Shown here: positions 18,205-28,039 of the stretch, piece after piece
Numbering within the stretch: position 1 is the first letter of the stretch
Layout: each line of letters begins with the position of its first letter
DNA from: Peribacillus simplex NBRC 15720 = DSM 1321
GTDB taxonomy: Bacteria > Bacillota > Bacilli > Bacillales > DSM-1321
DNA: 64,000 nt
Assembly (NCBI RefSeq): GCF_002243645.1
Contig: NZ_CP017704.1
Coordinates: 5,536,001 to 5,600,000, forward strand
Direction of reading: 5' to 3'
The notes under the pieces: model-generated
What the model was told of the DNA's origin: nothing
Databases searched by the model: none
Seen by the model: the letters and a program-made list of their open reading frames with translations, nothing else
Translations under genes and position numbers: made by a program

Positions 18205-19503
18205 TTACAAGTTCATTGTCAATTGAGTCAATTGATCCGAGGAAACGGCCACTTGATTGAACGCTTCATTAATTTCATCGAATATATCATTCAGCTCTGT
18301 CATTTCCTTGGTGATCTTAATATTCTGCTCTTTAACAGAAAGCATGGATTTTGCTATATCAGTAAAAAACATGCCAGTTTCTTTTCCTTGTTTCGTGCCT
18401 TTAGTAATTTCACCGCTAACCATGGAAATTGATGTGTTCATGACATTGGTAAAATGAGCAATTCCATTAACCAGTTTCACTACTTCAGAAACTGATTCCT
18501 TGGTATTTTCTGAAAGCTTCCTTACCTCACCAGCCACAACCGCAAATCCTTTACCATTTTCACCAGTTCTTGCCGCTTCAATCGCTGCGTTCAACGCCAA
18601 CAAATTCGTTTGCTCTGCAATTGAAGTGATTATCGTGACAATTCGTTCAATTTCCTTTGAAGTATTGGATAGCTGTTCCATATCTTTTGAGATGATCGTC
18701 ATTTGCTCCTGCGTTTTTACCAATCTTTTCTCTAATCCCTGTAACAGCTCCACTCCCTCATTTGATTTTCCCTCTGCATTTATTGCAATCTCTGACCCCT
18801 TTTGAGTGAAATCATGAATTTCGCCTACCTTATTTGCCATTAATTGAGTTGCTGAACTAGTTTCTTGACTGATTGCTGCCAATTCCTCGGCATTATGATT
18901 GACCTGTAGTTTAATCGTTTCTTTTTCATCTAGGTTTTTTTGACGAATCTTCTCATTTTCAAGTTCATATGCCTCTAAAACTATTTGCTGCTCTAAATTA
19001 AAAATTTTAGTGACAGCCAGAATGTTTTCTTGATATTGCTCAATATTTTTTATATTGGAAATCACATGAATGATTAATGATTGCAATAAATCCTGAAAAG
19101 CACTCATATACCATTTTGGCTGCAGTCCAATTCGCACATGTACTTGTGCTATAATATAACGCTGATTAATATACGCATCATCAATGGTTCCGCTAAACAT
19201 TTCGAACATATGACGATGCAGTGTCTTTTTCAACCTATCAACAGAACTATTGTCCGAAATGATTTTCATTAAAGAGGGTTCATTTTCTAGATTTTTATAG
19301 AAATTTCCTACAATTTGGGTCAAATGTTCTTTCACTTGTTCCTGTAAAGAACGAATTATGCACAAATCCTCGATCGTCAAATGAATCATGTCTACTTGAT
19401 TCAATACGCTCGGATATTCCGTTATATTGATACCGACTTGTTCTTTATATTGCATATAGTCTATTGAATCTATCTTTTGTTTATTTCTCCATATACTTTT
19501 CAT
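18205..19503 (-). CDS. hemAT: HemAT globin-coupled chemotaxis oxygen sensor
   Basis: The 432-residue soluble protein has an N-terminal globin domain (about 20-180). The proximal haem His is probably His122 in AQVHVRIGLQPKWY. The C-terminal half (about 230-432) is a methyl-accepting signalling domain with the conserved hairpin tip ERIVTIITSIAEQTNLLALNAAIEAARTGENGKGFAVVAGEVRKLSE. It has no membrane helix. It senses O2 and steers aerotaxis through CheA/CheW. I chose the ATG at 19503 because GGAGGG lies 10 bases upstream. An earlier in-frame TTG at 19521 is less likely. Confidence 0.92.
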   Translation of the reverse strand: MKSIWRNKQKIDSIDYMQYKEQVGINITEYPSVLNQVDMIHLTIEDLCIIRSLQEQVKEHLTQIVGNFYKNLENEPSLMKIISDNSSVDRLKKTLHRHMFEMFSGTIDDAYINQRYIIAQVHVRIGLQPKWYMSAFQDLLQSLIIHVISNIKNIEQYQENILAVTKIFNLEQQIVLEAYELENEKIRQKNLDEKETIKLQVNHNAEELAAISQETSSATQLMANKVGEIHDFTQKGSEIAINAEGKSNEGVELLQGLEKRLVKTQEQMTIISKDMEQLSNTSKEIERIVTIITSIAEQTNLLALNAAIEAARTGENGKGFAVVAGEVRKLSENTKESVSEVVKLVNGIAHFTNVMNTSISMVSGEITKGTKQGKETGMFFTDIAKSMLSVKEQNIKITKEMTELNDIFDEINEAFNQVAVSSDQLTQLTMNL

Positions 19504-19627
19504 GATTGAATTGCCCTCCAATTTTTTCTACCCATATATACTATTTCGACATAAAGTCTGTTAATCTTAATTCACTTTGATAAATTTTCTTCTTTCACAC
19601 AAGACTTATGAACTATTTATGTCCAAA

Positions 19628-19654
19628 CAAAAAAGACACTCCAGAAGAGTGTCT
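19628..19654 (-). terminator. terminator-like hairpin
   Basis: Arms AGACACTC and GAGTGTCT are followed by a six-base T run on the minus strand. It may end the permease transcript, although that gene stops about 315 bases upstream. Confidence 0.6.
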
Positions 19655-19714
19655 CAGACTGTAAACAATTTGGAGAAGAGCCAGTTTGCCTACAATTTTT
19701 TCTTCAAAAAAGTC

Positions 19715-19830
19715 CCAGTTGATTTCAGAAATCCGCTCCCTTTGCCTCTGACTGTCTGCCAAGCCTCCTCGCCGCAAGCGCCTGTGGGGTCTCGGCTATC
19801 CAGGTATTCGGCAGTAGTGTTGCACTTCTA
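19715..19830. repeat. degenerate copy of a widespread Bacillus intergenic repeat
   Basis: This GC-rich island in AT-rich intergenic DNA starts CAGTTGATTTC, continues with CCGCTCC, then GCCTCCTCGCCGCAAGCGCC and TGTGGGGTCTC. From memory, these words occur in this order in a common Bacillaceae intergenic repeat (CAGTTGATT...CGGGGTCTC). The copy is diverged. No coding frame crosses it convincingly. Confidence 0.5.
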
Positions 19831-19969
19831 GCAAGGTTTTCAGCACTAAAAGTTTATAACATGAAGGATAACCAAGTTTTCTTTTAAAATCATGCCTTTG
19901 GGTGGGAGCATCCCTAACCTCCTTTTTGTCGTCAAACTAACACTTTCAATAGAGCGTCTTTTTCAATGA

Positions 19970-21376
19970 TTATTTTTCCTGCTGGTTAAGATTGGAATGC
20001 TTACGGGAATAAGTGAAGTAAATGACGACTCCGATAGCCATCCAGATCAAAAACCTTATCCATGTATGACTCCCTAGCTGAATCATCAAGAATACACAGA
20101 AAACGATTGCTAGGCCTGGAACGAGCGGTACAGCCGGACAATAAAAAGCACGTTTCATATCCGGTCTTGTTTTCCGTAAAACAATGACCGCTACAGAAAT
20201 CATCGTAAACGCAGTCAATGTTCCAATGTTGACCAACTCAGCCAATTCACCAAGAGGTATGAATGCTCCCAATAAAGCCGCTATCACACCAAATATCCAT
20301 GAAGCCGCATAAGGTGTTTTATATTTTTTATGAAGTTTTGATAAGGATTTTGGCATCAGCCCATCACGTGACATCGCAAACATGATTCGGGTTTGTCCAT
20401 ACAACATAACCAAGATTACCGTTGTCATCCCAAGGAAGGCACCTAGATCGATGATCCCTGCAACCCAATTTTGTCCTGCGCTTTGCAAGACCAAAGAAAT
20501 CGGGTGGTCAAGAGCCTTGCTGAATTGTGCATACGGTACCACACCTGTCATGATTAAACTTACGATCATATAAAGCACAACACAAACGACCAGTGAACCG
20601 AGGATTCCACGTGGTAAATTTTTTCCTGGATTTTTTGTTTCTTCAGCAGCAGATGCAACTGCATCAAAGCCGATGAAGGCAAAGAACATTAATGCGGCAG
20701 TTGAAAATACCCCATCGATTCCAAATGGCATGAATGGCTGCCAGTTTTCCGGTTTTACATAATAAATAGAAGAAACAATGAACAGCAGGACAACCAACAC
20801 TTTAATAACGACCATTATATTATTGATTCTAGTCGTTTGTTTCGTACCTATGGAAATCAAAAAGGTAATCGCCATGACTATCAAAAAGGCTGGCAAGTTC
20901 ATATAAGTCGTGACACCTTCGACCGAACCCGGTGCTGCCGTTAATTTCTCCGGAAAGTTAATCCCGAATCCACTTAAAAATGATTGGAAATAGCCCGACC
21001 ACCCGGCCGATACGGCACTAACAGCCAATAAGTACTCAAGGATTAGATCCCAACCGATTATCCAAGCGGCGAATTCACCTAGAGTAGCATAAGCATACGT
21101 ATAAGTCGAACCGGATACCGGCACGGAAGCTGCAAATTCTGCATAAGAAAGTGCAGCGAATAAACAGGCAAGACCAGCAATGACGAACGATAATGAAAGT
21201 GCAGGACCAGCATTCACTGCACCAGTACCTGTTAATACAAAAATGCCTGTCCCAATAATCGCTCCAATTCCTAACATCGTTAAATCCCAAGCACCTAGTT
21301 CCCGTTTCAATCCCTTACCGCCGGAACCTGCGTTTTTCAACAAGTCCTCAATGGACTTCTTTCTAAAAATACTCAT
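19970..21376 (-). CDS. APC-family amino acid permease (YfnA/YhdG-like)
   Basis: The 468-residue protein has about 12-13 membrane helices. It carries the APC signature LTMLGIGAIIGTGIFVLTG near residues 31-49 and FFAFIGFDAVASAAEETKNPGKNLPRGI in the middle. The family imports amino acids by proton symport. Relatives in Bacillus handle branched-chain amino acids or threonine. Start at the ATG at 21376 is set by GGAGGAGAGG just upstream. It is transcribed alone, leftward. Confidence 0.88.
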   Translation of the reverse strand: MSIFRKKSIEDLLKNAGSGGKGLKRELGAWDLTMLGIGAIIGTGIFVLTGTGAVNAGPALSLSFVIAGLACLFAALSYAEFAASVPVSGSTYTYAYATLGEFAAWIIGWDLILEYLLAVSAVSAGWSGYFQSFLSGFGINFPEKLTAAPGSVEGVTTYMNLPAFLIVMAITFLISIGTKQTTRINNIMVVIKVLVVLLFIVSSIYYVKPENWQPFMPFGIDGVFSTAALMFFAFIGFDAVASAAEETKNPGKNLPRGILGSLVVCVVLYMIVSLIMTGVVPYAQFSKALDHPISLVLQSAGQNWVAGIIDLGAFLGMTTVILVMLYGQTRIMFAMSRDGLMPKSLSKLHKKYKTPYAASWIFGVIAALLGAFIPLGELAELVNIGTLTAFTMISVAVIVLRKTRPDMKRAFYCPAVPLVPGLAIVFCVFLMIQLGSHTWIRFLIWMAIGVVIYFTYSRKHSNLNQQEK

Positions 21377-21865
21377 GTCCTCTCCTCCATAAATTTTATA
21401 AACTATTCTGAAAACTATAGACAAATAAATTCACTTACCATTTATATCGGAGAAATTTCGACAAATTTCTATAATTCCCGAATTATCTGACTTTTAAATT
21501 ATATGTATTAACCTTTTCATCGTCAACGATTTATTATTGTAAAATTCTGTTTTTTGAATCTTCTTTAAAAAAAAGTCTTATTAATCAACAGAATCCTCCA
21601 TCATTAACAATGAATGATTAATAATTCATTATTCTATTATTATAAAGTGATGTTCCGTTAAATTGTTCTTGTAAAGTTCTAATATTTTTAATTCTATAGG
21701 AACTCATTATTATTTTTCTCTATGTATTATTATGAAATAATACACCAAAATTATTCTGATCATTCATGCACCAATTGTTTGACGGAATCAATGTACATCA
21801 CTATACTTATTAAGTCTTAAAAAAAGTACGGGAATTATGCTTAATAATTGAAGAAGGTGACATTC
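21377..21865. other. 489-bp divergent promoter region, no gene seen
   Basis: Very AT-rich. It contains an imperfect inverted repeat AATGAAT/AATTCATT near 21608-21630 that could be an operator. No coding frame or riboswitch fold was recognised. Confidence 0.4.
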
Positions 21866-22927
21866 ATGGATTTTACGATTACCTATCTGTCTTTTTATCT
21901 AATCCAAGTCGAAGGAAAAGGCGATCAGGCTGATAAGCGTTTTAAACATTTCCAAACTCTCGATACCCAAGAATACGAGGAGAGTCCTCTAAAGGACTTT
22001 TTGGATGGGGAATTGATGAAGATTTCCAAACGAAAAGTGGACCGTCATCCAAAAACTGAACAAATACCGACGAAAATCGGTTCTTTTATTGTCGAAGAAG
22101 GACATGCACTTGATTCCAACCCTAATTACAATGTATTTAACCGTGTTCGATATGCTAAAACGAAAGAAGAATTCCAAGAGGAAAATGAACAATTCACGCG
22201 GTCCTATATTGATACAAGTGCCGTCCGTGGCGGTGTCTTCATAATCGCATCGGCTAAATTATCGAAATATCTTGATGAACCATTCGTTTTCTTATTAAAA
22301 TGTGATTTCGAGCCGAAAGTTGCTTCCATTTCGGATGAACGGACCTTGATCAGGCACGTTGAAATGGCAATCACCACTAAAAATATGAAATCCATTCAAT
22401 ATCCATACATGCCCGAAGAAGGTATGGTCGAAGAAGGCGAACTGAAAATCCATCAGGCTTCACATGCCCGCTACTTCGAGGACTTCTTGAAATTCGTCGA
22501 ATATGGTGAATCAATGCCGGAAATCATGAAAAACCAGGTCATCCACATGGTCCATGAACATGTATCCGCACAATTCGAAGAAAACAGTGACGAACTGCAC
22601 AAATTTGAACAGGACCTGGAAATCTGGGAAACGAGTGAAAAGCGTGAAATCCAAGAACGTCTTGAAACCCATCAGGTCGTCGAAGCCACAGCCCAGATTG
22701 TCGAGCATACACCTGAAGCCGAGCTGCGAATGAAGCTTGGCAGTACATCAATCAAAGGACTGTTAGCCGATTTCGGCGACAGCATCCATTTAGGAAAGAT
22801 TAATGGGAAGTATGTATTGATGATAGAATCGGATACGATAGAGTTCGATAAAGGCGTTTCGCCGATTGAATTTCACAGGCCGGATGATTTGATGGAGATT
22901 GTGGAGAAGATTAGTAGGAAGGTTTGA
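21866..22927 (+). CDS. DUF3900-type protein
   Basis: The 353-residue soluble protein begins DFTITYLSFYLIQVEGKG and is very acidic, with a long helical middle (VEYGESMPEIMKNQVIHMVHEH). The overall sequence resembles DUF3900 proteins of Bacillus, which have no known function. The 37K-type nucleoid-associated proteins look similar in layout, but I would not equate them. The ATG at 21866 has GAAGGTG 6 bases upstream. An upstream TTG at 21848 lacks a ribosome site. Confidence 0.6.
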   Translation: MDFTITYLSFYLIQVEGKGDQADKRFKHFQTLDTQEYEESPLKDFLDGELMKISKRKVDRHPKTEQIPTKIGSFIVEEGHALDSNPNYNVFNRVRYAKTKEEFQEENEQFTRSYIDTSAVRGGVFIIASAKLSKYLDEPFVFLLKCDFEPKVASISDERTLIRHVEMAITTKNMKSIQYPYMPEEGMVEEGELKIHQASHARYFEDFLKFVEYGESMPEIMKNQVIHMVHEHVSAQFEENSDELHKFEQDLEIWETSEKREIQERLETHQVVEATAQIVEHTPEAELRMKLGSTSIKGLLADFGDSIHLGKINGKYVLMIESDTIEFDKGVSPIEFHRPDDLMEIVEKISRKV

Positions 22928-23183
22928 GGGAATGGTGATGATTTGTGATCAGAGTTGTGATCATCAAATCAGTGCCATTTAAGGGATATATCGTTTGGGT
23001 AATCAAAATTGTCATCATTTTATGCACTTATAATTAAGTACTCTTAAAATATTAAAGGAAAAAAGACCTGAGATTATTTTTTGCTTACTGTCTTTCGGTT
23101 ATGACTAAACATTAAGTTATGAAACACATCTTAAATGATTAGCTCTTTGCATGTCATTATTTTGTTTTTCGTTTTGATATTAT

Positions 23184-23690
23184 TCATTCGATAGATAGTC
23201 GATACGCCTTCACGATGATACCATCATCAGCAGGTTGGAAGTCGAATTGCGGCAATCGTACAAAGCCCATACGTTCATACAATCGCATAGCAGTTTTCAT
23301 AAAATCTGCGGTATGTAAGCCGATGTACTGTGAACCGTTTACTTTTGTTCGCCGAATACATTCTTGGATTAATGCCTCAGCAACACCTTTGTGTCGTGCC
23401 TGTGGTGTGACTGCAAGCATTCTTATCTCAGGATAATCTAACATGTCAACCAGCCCTTTGTAGGCATCTGATTTCGCAGGAAACAAAGCAACACTACCTA
23501 CCACTTCTCCATCTAATTCAGCAACTAGAAGTTCAACATCTCGCTGTTCATCGGCATCTGAAGATATAGCTTTCTTCAGAGCATCCCAATGCCCTTCAGG
23601 AATGCTTTGAGCATGTTCTTCGTAGGCCTTCACTCTCTGTTCACGAATCATTTCTACTTCATATAATAAAGCCTTTCGAATTTTTACCAT
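23184..23690 (-). CDS. GNAT family N-acetyltransferase
   Basis: The 168-residue protein has the acetyl-CoA binding motif RMLAVTPQARHKGVAEALIQEC near residues 92-113 and a downstream MRLYERMGFVRL segment. It acetylates an amine on an unknown substrate. GGGGAGTGG precedes ATG. It is transcribed alone, leftward. Confidence 0.88.
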   Translation of the reverse strand: MVKIRKALLYEVEMIREQRVKAYEEHAQSIPEGHWDALKKAISSDADEQRDVELLVAELDGEVVGSVALFPAKSDAYKGLVDMLDYPEIRMLAVTPQARHKGVAEALIQECIRRTKVNGSQYIGLHTADFMKTAMRLYERMGFVRLPQFDFQPADDGIIVKAYRLSIE

Positions 23691-23816
23691 TTAATCCACC
23701 ACTCCCCTTATTCAGCTACACCTTTAAATTATACTCTCTATGTTTATTAGTCCAATAGAATATATGCGTAATAGAAAAAATATCTAAAGTAATTAAAATT
23801 AAATTGCGTTTTCCAT

Positions 23817-23861
23817 TGACTAAACATTCATTCAACAATAAAATAATACTGAAAATTCAGT
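23817..23861 (+). promoter_or_regulatory. promoter and candidate TetR operator of the hydrolase-TetR operon
   Basis: A TTGACT -35 box starts near 23817 and an AT-rich -10 region lies near 23840. Imperfect symmetry (TGACTAAACATTCATTCA) overlaps the -35 box. A second inverted repeat, ACTGAA-AA-TTCAGT at 23848-23861, sits just before the ribosome site. Either could bind the TetR regulator encoded second in the operon. Confidence 0.4.
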
Positions 23862-23881
23862 AAATAAATGGAGGGGTTGCA

Positions 23882-24634
23882 TTGGATTTACATTTCGAGA
23901 TTAATGGCACGGGTCATCCTGTTGTTCTTATTCATGGTGGTGGGGCTGATTTGAGGCAATGGACTTTTTTAGCATCTCTTTTATCCAAGAATTACAAAGT
24001 TATTGCTTTTGATGGCCGTGGTGCCGGTAAATCACCATCCCCTATAAAACATGCAAACTATGTTGACGATGTACTGGCATTAATGGATTACCTAGAACTT
24101 AATCAGGCAACGATTATAGGCCATTCCATGGGCGGGCAGATTGCAACTGATTTCGCTCTTAATTACCCTGAAAGAGTATCGAAACTTGTATTAATTGCTC
24201 CTTCTTTGACTGGTTTTCCCTATTCAAAAGAGTTTGAACAATATCATAATAAAATATTGGAAATCGCCCCCAATATAGATAAGATGTTAGAGCGTGCCCT
24301 TCATTCACCAACATATCAAGTTGTTATTAATAGTCCGCACAAAGATCTCACTGTTCAAATGCTCAGGCATCATTTCGTGCGCATGCTTAAGTGGCCTGCT
24401 GATTTCTGCATGACATGGCCTCAGCCGCCAGCAATCGAACGATTAGGAGAATTGAACCCCGAAACTTTATTTTTTATCGGTAAAAAGGACTTGGCAGATA
24501 ATTTTCGAGTTGCCGATTGTTTTCGTAAGGTTCCAAACATCAGTTTCATCGAAATAGAGAATGCCGATCATATGCTGCCCCTCACCCATTCTGAAGATTT
24601 ATATCAAGAATTCACTGCTTTTATGGAGGATTGA
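23882..24634 (+). CDS. alpha/beta hydrolase
   Basis: The 250-residue protein starts at TTG with GGAGGGG just upstream. It has the oxyanion motif HGGGADLRQW (about 18-27) and the nucleophile elbow GHSMGG with Ser near residue 82. The acid and catalytic His lie in FIGKKDLADNF and IENADHMLPL. A carboxylesterase or C-C hydrolase role is likely; the substrate is unknown. The tetR gene follows after 7 bases, so the pair forms a self-regulated operon. Confidence 0.88.
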   Translation: MDLHFEINGTGHPVVLIHGGGADLRQWTFLASLLSKNYKVIAFDGRGAGKSPSPIKHANYVDDVLALMDYLELNQATIIGHSMGGQIATDFALNYPERVSKLVLIAPSLTGFPYSKEFEQYHNKILEIAPNIDKMLERALHSPTYQVVINSPHKDLTVQMLRHHFVRMLKWPADFCMTWPQPPAIERLGELNPETLFFIGKKDLADNFRVADCFRKVPNISFIEIENADHMLPLTHSEDLYQEFTAFMED

Positions 24635-24641
24635 AAATAAA

Positions 24642-25226
24642 ATGCCACGTACACCCGAAGAGAATGACCGTATTCGCCAAGCATCCAAAGAAAAAATTCG
24701 CGCTGCAGCTATGGAGTTATTTATGAAACAAGGATATTACGCTACTTCTATAAGCGATATAGCCAAGAAGGCGGGTATTTCGAAAGGGTTACTCTATAAC
24801 TATTACAAAGGAAAAGAAGAGCTGCTTGCTGAAATGGTCGAGGCTAGAATCAAGGAAGTGGTTGAAGTCATGGAAGAAGCGTTCACCTTAAATACACCTC
24901 GTGAACAGCTTGAACATATAGTCAATGGTGCCATTGATAATATCCTCAAAAAACCGGAAGTCCATCGGTTCTATCTACACCTGCAAACTCACCCAGAGGC
25001 TGATGACGAGTTGATAAAATACAGTCATCTCATAATTGAAGAAAATGCTAGACAATTTGAGTTTCAATGTAAACTGTTTGAAAGCATGGGGGAAAAAGAA
25101 CCAAGGAAACGATCGTTATATTTTTCGTCTGTGCTACAAGGTATCATGTTAATGATTTCTACCTATCAACAGGGGTTTTCGGTAGAAGCAATAAGGAACC
25201 AGATTATAAGGGAGTTTTGTAACTAG
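24642..25226 (+). CDS. TetR family transcriptional regulator
   Basis: The 194-residue protein has an N-terminal helix-turn-helix (AAAMELFMKQGYYATSISDIAKKAGISKGLLYNYYKGKEELL, about 18-60). A ligand-binding helical domain follows with a well-formed C-terminus. The ATG at 24642 follows the hydrolase stop by 7 bases and has GGAGG 12 bases upstream. It is probably a repressor of its own operon, released by the hydrolase substrate or product. Confidence 0.9.
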   Translation: MPRTPEENDRIRQASKEKIRAAAMELFMKQGYYATSISDIAKKAGISKGLLYNYYKGKEELLAEMVEARIKEVVEVMEEAFTLNTPREQLEHIVNGAIDNILKKPEVHRFYLHLQTHPEADDELIKYSHLIIEENARQFEFQCKLFESMGEKEPRKRSLYFSSVLQGIMLMISTYQQGFSVEAIRNQIIREFCN

Positions 25227-25668
25227 TCTACCTTTTAATAGGGCATATCTTGAATAAATTTTTATATGGACCTTCCAATATCGGACGCTAAAATGGAGTT
25301 AAAGAGTTCGTCATTGAAGTGAACCCAAGAAGTTTGACACTTTATTTAATATGGCAACCTTGAGGGCATGAACCCGGTAATCACATTATGTTGAAACCTT
25401 TTTTATTTCTTTGTTATGACCTCTCTCGGTTTTTGATTGGAAGTATTCAATAATGAATGCGTGGATCAATCCATGTTCTCCACTCCATTCGGATGGCAAA
25501 TGAAAATCTGGAGGTTCACACGGAGGAAAGACCATTTTCTTCAAAAATCAATAAAGAGGCTGCCCCAAATCATGTACCAGTAATTTTAGGGCAGCCTTCT
25601 TAAAGTTATTTTCTAAAATAACTGAAGAAGTTAAACTCTAACTCCTTAACCTCCTTAACGCCCATCTA
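25227..25668. other. intergenic with terminator at 25556-25602
   Basis: No gene seen in 25227-25550. At 25556-25602, arms GGCTGCCC and GGGCAGCC close the leftward glycosidase gene. The left part has no recognisable origin. Confidence 0.6.
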
Positions 25669-27273
25669 TTATTCTACTAACAATATTCCATCGGCAATCG
25701 GGCGTTCACCTGCTGCATCAGATGGTCTTGTGACTCGATCATCCCCAACTGTCATGGTCGTCGATCCTCCGCCGTCAAGATTGATGGCATCGACAGCTCC
25801 TAATGACTTCATGACTTTCGCACTTTCTTCAAAATTAGCCCCCACACTCCATCCGGGTGAGCGTCCATCGATCGTGACGAATAATAGATTGCCATTCTCC
25901 TTGATTCCTGCAAGCGTTCTAGGATTACGACGTTCCCCAAAACGATAATAGAACCCAGGATCTTCTTCCCAGTGAAAACCTTCCTCTACGGCATTAATGG
26001 AAATTTCTCCGTTTTCCAATAATCGTGGACCACCATTAATCATGCTGGTGGTTTGATCTAATTTTATTAGCTTTCCATCCCCAGTGATTTCACTCTTCAC
26101 CTGAATCTTCATCCCTTGTTGGGCATGGTCACGAAGCCACTCTGCTGCTTCCCCAGTTCCCGCAAGAACAAAACCACTGCTTGGAATGACTCCTCCACGA
26201 TGGTTACGAATTTCCACCACTTTTCCGGCATGATTTACTACCACTTCCACACCGTCGCCCGATTCTGTCTCTTCTCCAAATACGGACGTATATTGGATAA
26301 GCTCACTTTCATCCTTACAAGTAAAATCATGTTTCGGCCGTTCTGTTGTCGTATCTCCTCCAACACCGCCACAATTGCGGATTAATCCAGGCTTCCGATT
26401 TAATCCATCCACTTCCCTAACCGCACCATCAGTTGAAGTAGCCTGAATTGAAGTGGAAACAGAAGCAATGTTTGCCTTCTCTTCAACAGAAGATAAAATC
26501 AGAGCTGAACGGCTATTAATCGCTTCACTGACAAGGTGACCATTGCTGGCGAATATACCGGCAAGATCGCCTGGTGTTCCATCCTTCTCTCCTACAACAA
26601 AGTATCCAGCATTAACTCCAGCAATGGCATCATTTCTGTCTGCCATTTGGGTCAACGTTTCTTTCCCTGTCACTGCATCATTTGCTAATTCAGGCACCAC
26701 ATGCCCTTGAAATCGATCTTGGTCCACTTCAAGGACGTTTACTACCCATGGTCCTGTTGTTTTCTCTCCGTCTTCACCCGTGTACACAGTTCGCAGACCC
26801 GAATATCCCTTTTCCGATAACTTGTTTCTCATTTCGGTTGCATCCGCTTCCACCTGATATTGGCCGATGCGAACAATGTATCCAAGTGGACTTTTTTGCC
26901 TGTCATCCAAGGCCCGATCCGGTTCTTTTATGATACGAGCATTTTTGAAACCATCCTTCTTTAAATTTCCCAACAATTTCTTTGCCTGCTTCTGTGTTTC
27001 TACAAATGCCACATCCACTGTGTAAAAGTCTTTAGAAGATATTTCACCACGATTGATTTTGGTATACGTCACTCCTGGTGCTGGATTCATAGAAGTTCTT
27101 TTCTCATGCAAATTAGGCGTTCCCAGCGGAAGCACATGATTTTTCATCTGTACTTGTGAATGAACATTCAATTCTGCTTGAACTGGAGTTTCTGGAATGG
27201 CATTTACAATCATCACAGATGCTAGACTAATAGAGGCGATAGGCAAAATTGGCATTTTCCATATTTTTTTCAT
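25669..27273 (-). CDS. secreted SPOR and phosphodiester glycosidase (NAGPA/DUF2233) protein
   Basis: The 534-residue protein has a signal peptide (residues 1-33). A SPOR-like peptidoglycan-binding domain follows (about 60-145; TVDVAFVETQKQAKKLLGNLK). The C-terminal NAGPA-type domain contains AGVNAGYFVVGE, SMINGGPRLL, FVTIDGRSPGWSVGAN and AINLDGGGSTTM. Such domains cleave sugar phosphodiesters, including exopolysaccharide or wall-linked ones. It is likely a cell-wall-bound enzyme. A GGAGG ribosome site precedes ATG, and the gene is monocistronic. Confidence 0.85.
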   Translation of the reverse strand: MKKIWKMPILPIASISLASVMIVNAIPETPVQAELNVHSQVQMKNHVLPLGTPNLHEKRTSMNPAPGVTYTKINRGEISSKDFYTVDVAFVETQKQAKKLLGNLKKDGFKNARIIKEPDRALDDRQKSPLGYIVRIGQYQVEADATEMRNKLSEKGYSGLRTVYTGEDGEKTTGPWVVNVLEVDQDRFQGHVVPELANDAVTGKETLTQMADRNDAIAGVNAGYFVVGEKDGTPGDLAGIFASNGHLVSEAINSRSALILSSVEEKANIASVSTSIQATSTDGAVREVDGLNRKPGLIRNCGGVGGDTTTERPKHDFTCKDESELIQYTSVFGEETESGDGVEVVVNHAGKVVEIRNHRGGVIPSSGFVLAGTGEAAEWLRDHAQQGMKIQVKSEITGDGKLIKLDQTTSMINGGPRLLENGEISINAVEEGFHWEEDPGFYYRFGERRNPRTLAGIKENGNLLFVTIDGRSPGWSVGANFEESAKVMKSLGAVDAINLDGGGSTTMTVGDDRVTRPSDAAGERPIADGILLVE

Positions 27274-27558
27274 TTTTTTCCTCCAATAAAGTTATGTCCT
27301 ACTTTAACTTTATTGTTTCAATGTGTTGGAAAATTAAAAATACTATTATATTTCAGTCAATTTTAAGTGAACAAAAATGAGCATAAATACTCGATAAATA
27401 TTACAATTCACATTTGTGAAAGGCCTGATTTTTGGATATTTTCTCTTAGTACTTTGTAAATCAACATTTACTTTTAACAAAGCCTTACCTTGCTTTGCTA
27501 CTTAATCAGTGGATATTATAAGATATCAGGCGGGATTATCACTTTGGAGTTGAAATTT

Positions 27559-27873
27559 ATGGCGACAGTAAAAAAGAACTTGTTGTTAATACCAACCATT
27601 TTGTCGGTTATCAATGTGATCTGCCTTGCTTCATTCCTCATTGGATTTAGTATTATGAATTACCCAATTTCGAGGGTTTTAACTGATCTTGGCTTGCTAT
27701 GCCCATTGATCGCAATCTTATCATTCCTCTATTTAGTGATAAAAGTCAAAGGAATAAAACATTCAGCATTAAAGTACTTACATTTCGTAAATGCGGTTAC
27801 ATTTCTTGTCCCGATATGTATTCTTACTTTTCTTATACTTCGATTCTTAAACGATTGGGATATTTACTTTTAA
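27559..27873 (+). CDS. three-helix membrane protein, unknown
   Basis: The 104-residue protein has three long hydrophobic helices (about 8-30, 38-60, 72-98). I chose the ATG at 27559 because GGAGTTG lies about 9 bases upstream; an earlier in-frame start at 27490 has none. A terminator follows. I do not recognise a family. Confidence 0.55.
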   Translation: MATVKKNLLLIPTILSVINVICLASFLIGFSIMNYPISRVLTDLGLLCPLIAILSFLYLVIKVKGIKHSALKYLHFVNAVTFLVPICILTFLILRFLNDWDIYF

Positions 27874-27906
27874 AAAAATGCTATTTTAAAAAACATTTTT
27901 ATTCAT

Positions 27907-27937
27907 AAAAAAAAGCCCTCATTTTTAAGGCTTTTTT
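27907..27937 (+). terminator. terminator
   Basis: Arms AAAAGCC and GGCTTTT with a following T run close the membrane protein gene. Confidence 0.8.
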
Positions 27938-28039
27938 GCTAAACTAATTGCATTTAAGCATTATAGTTCTATTCCAATATATATATCATCCAAATAATTT
28001 TGCAAAAGTATTTTCACCTGCAATACCATCTGCAGGTAT

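Noticed and set aside
19577..19831. Plus-strand open frame of 84 residues
   Set aside because: It runs through a terminator hairpin and a GC-rich intergenic repeat and has no ribosome site.
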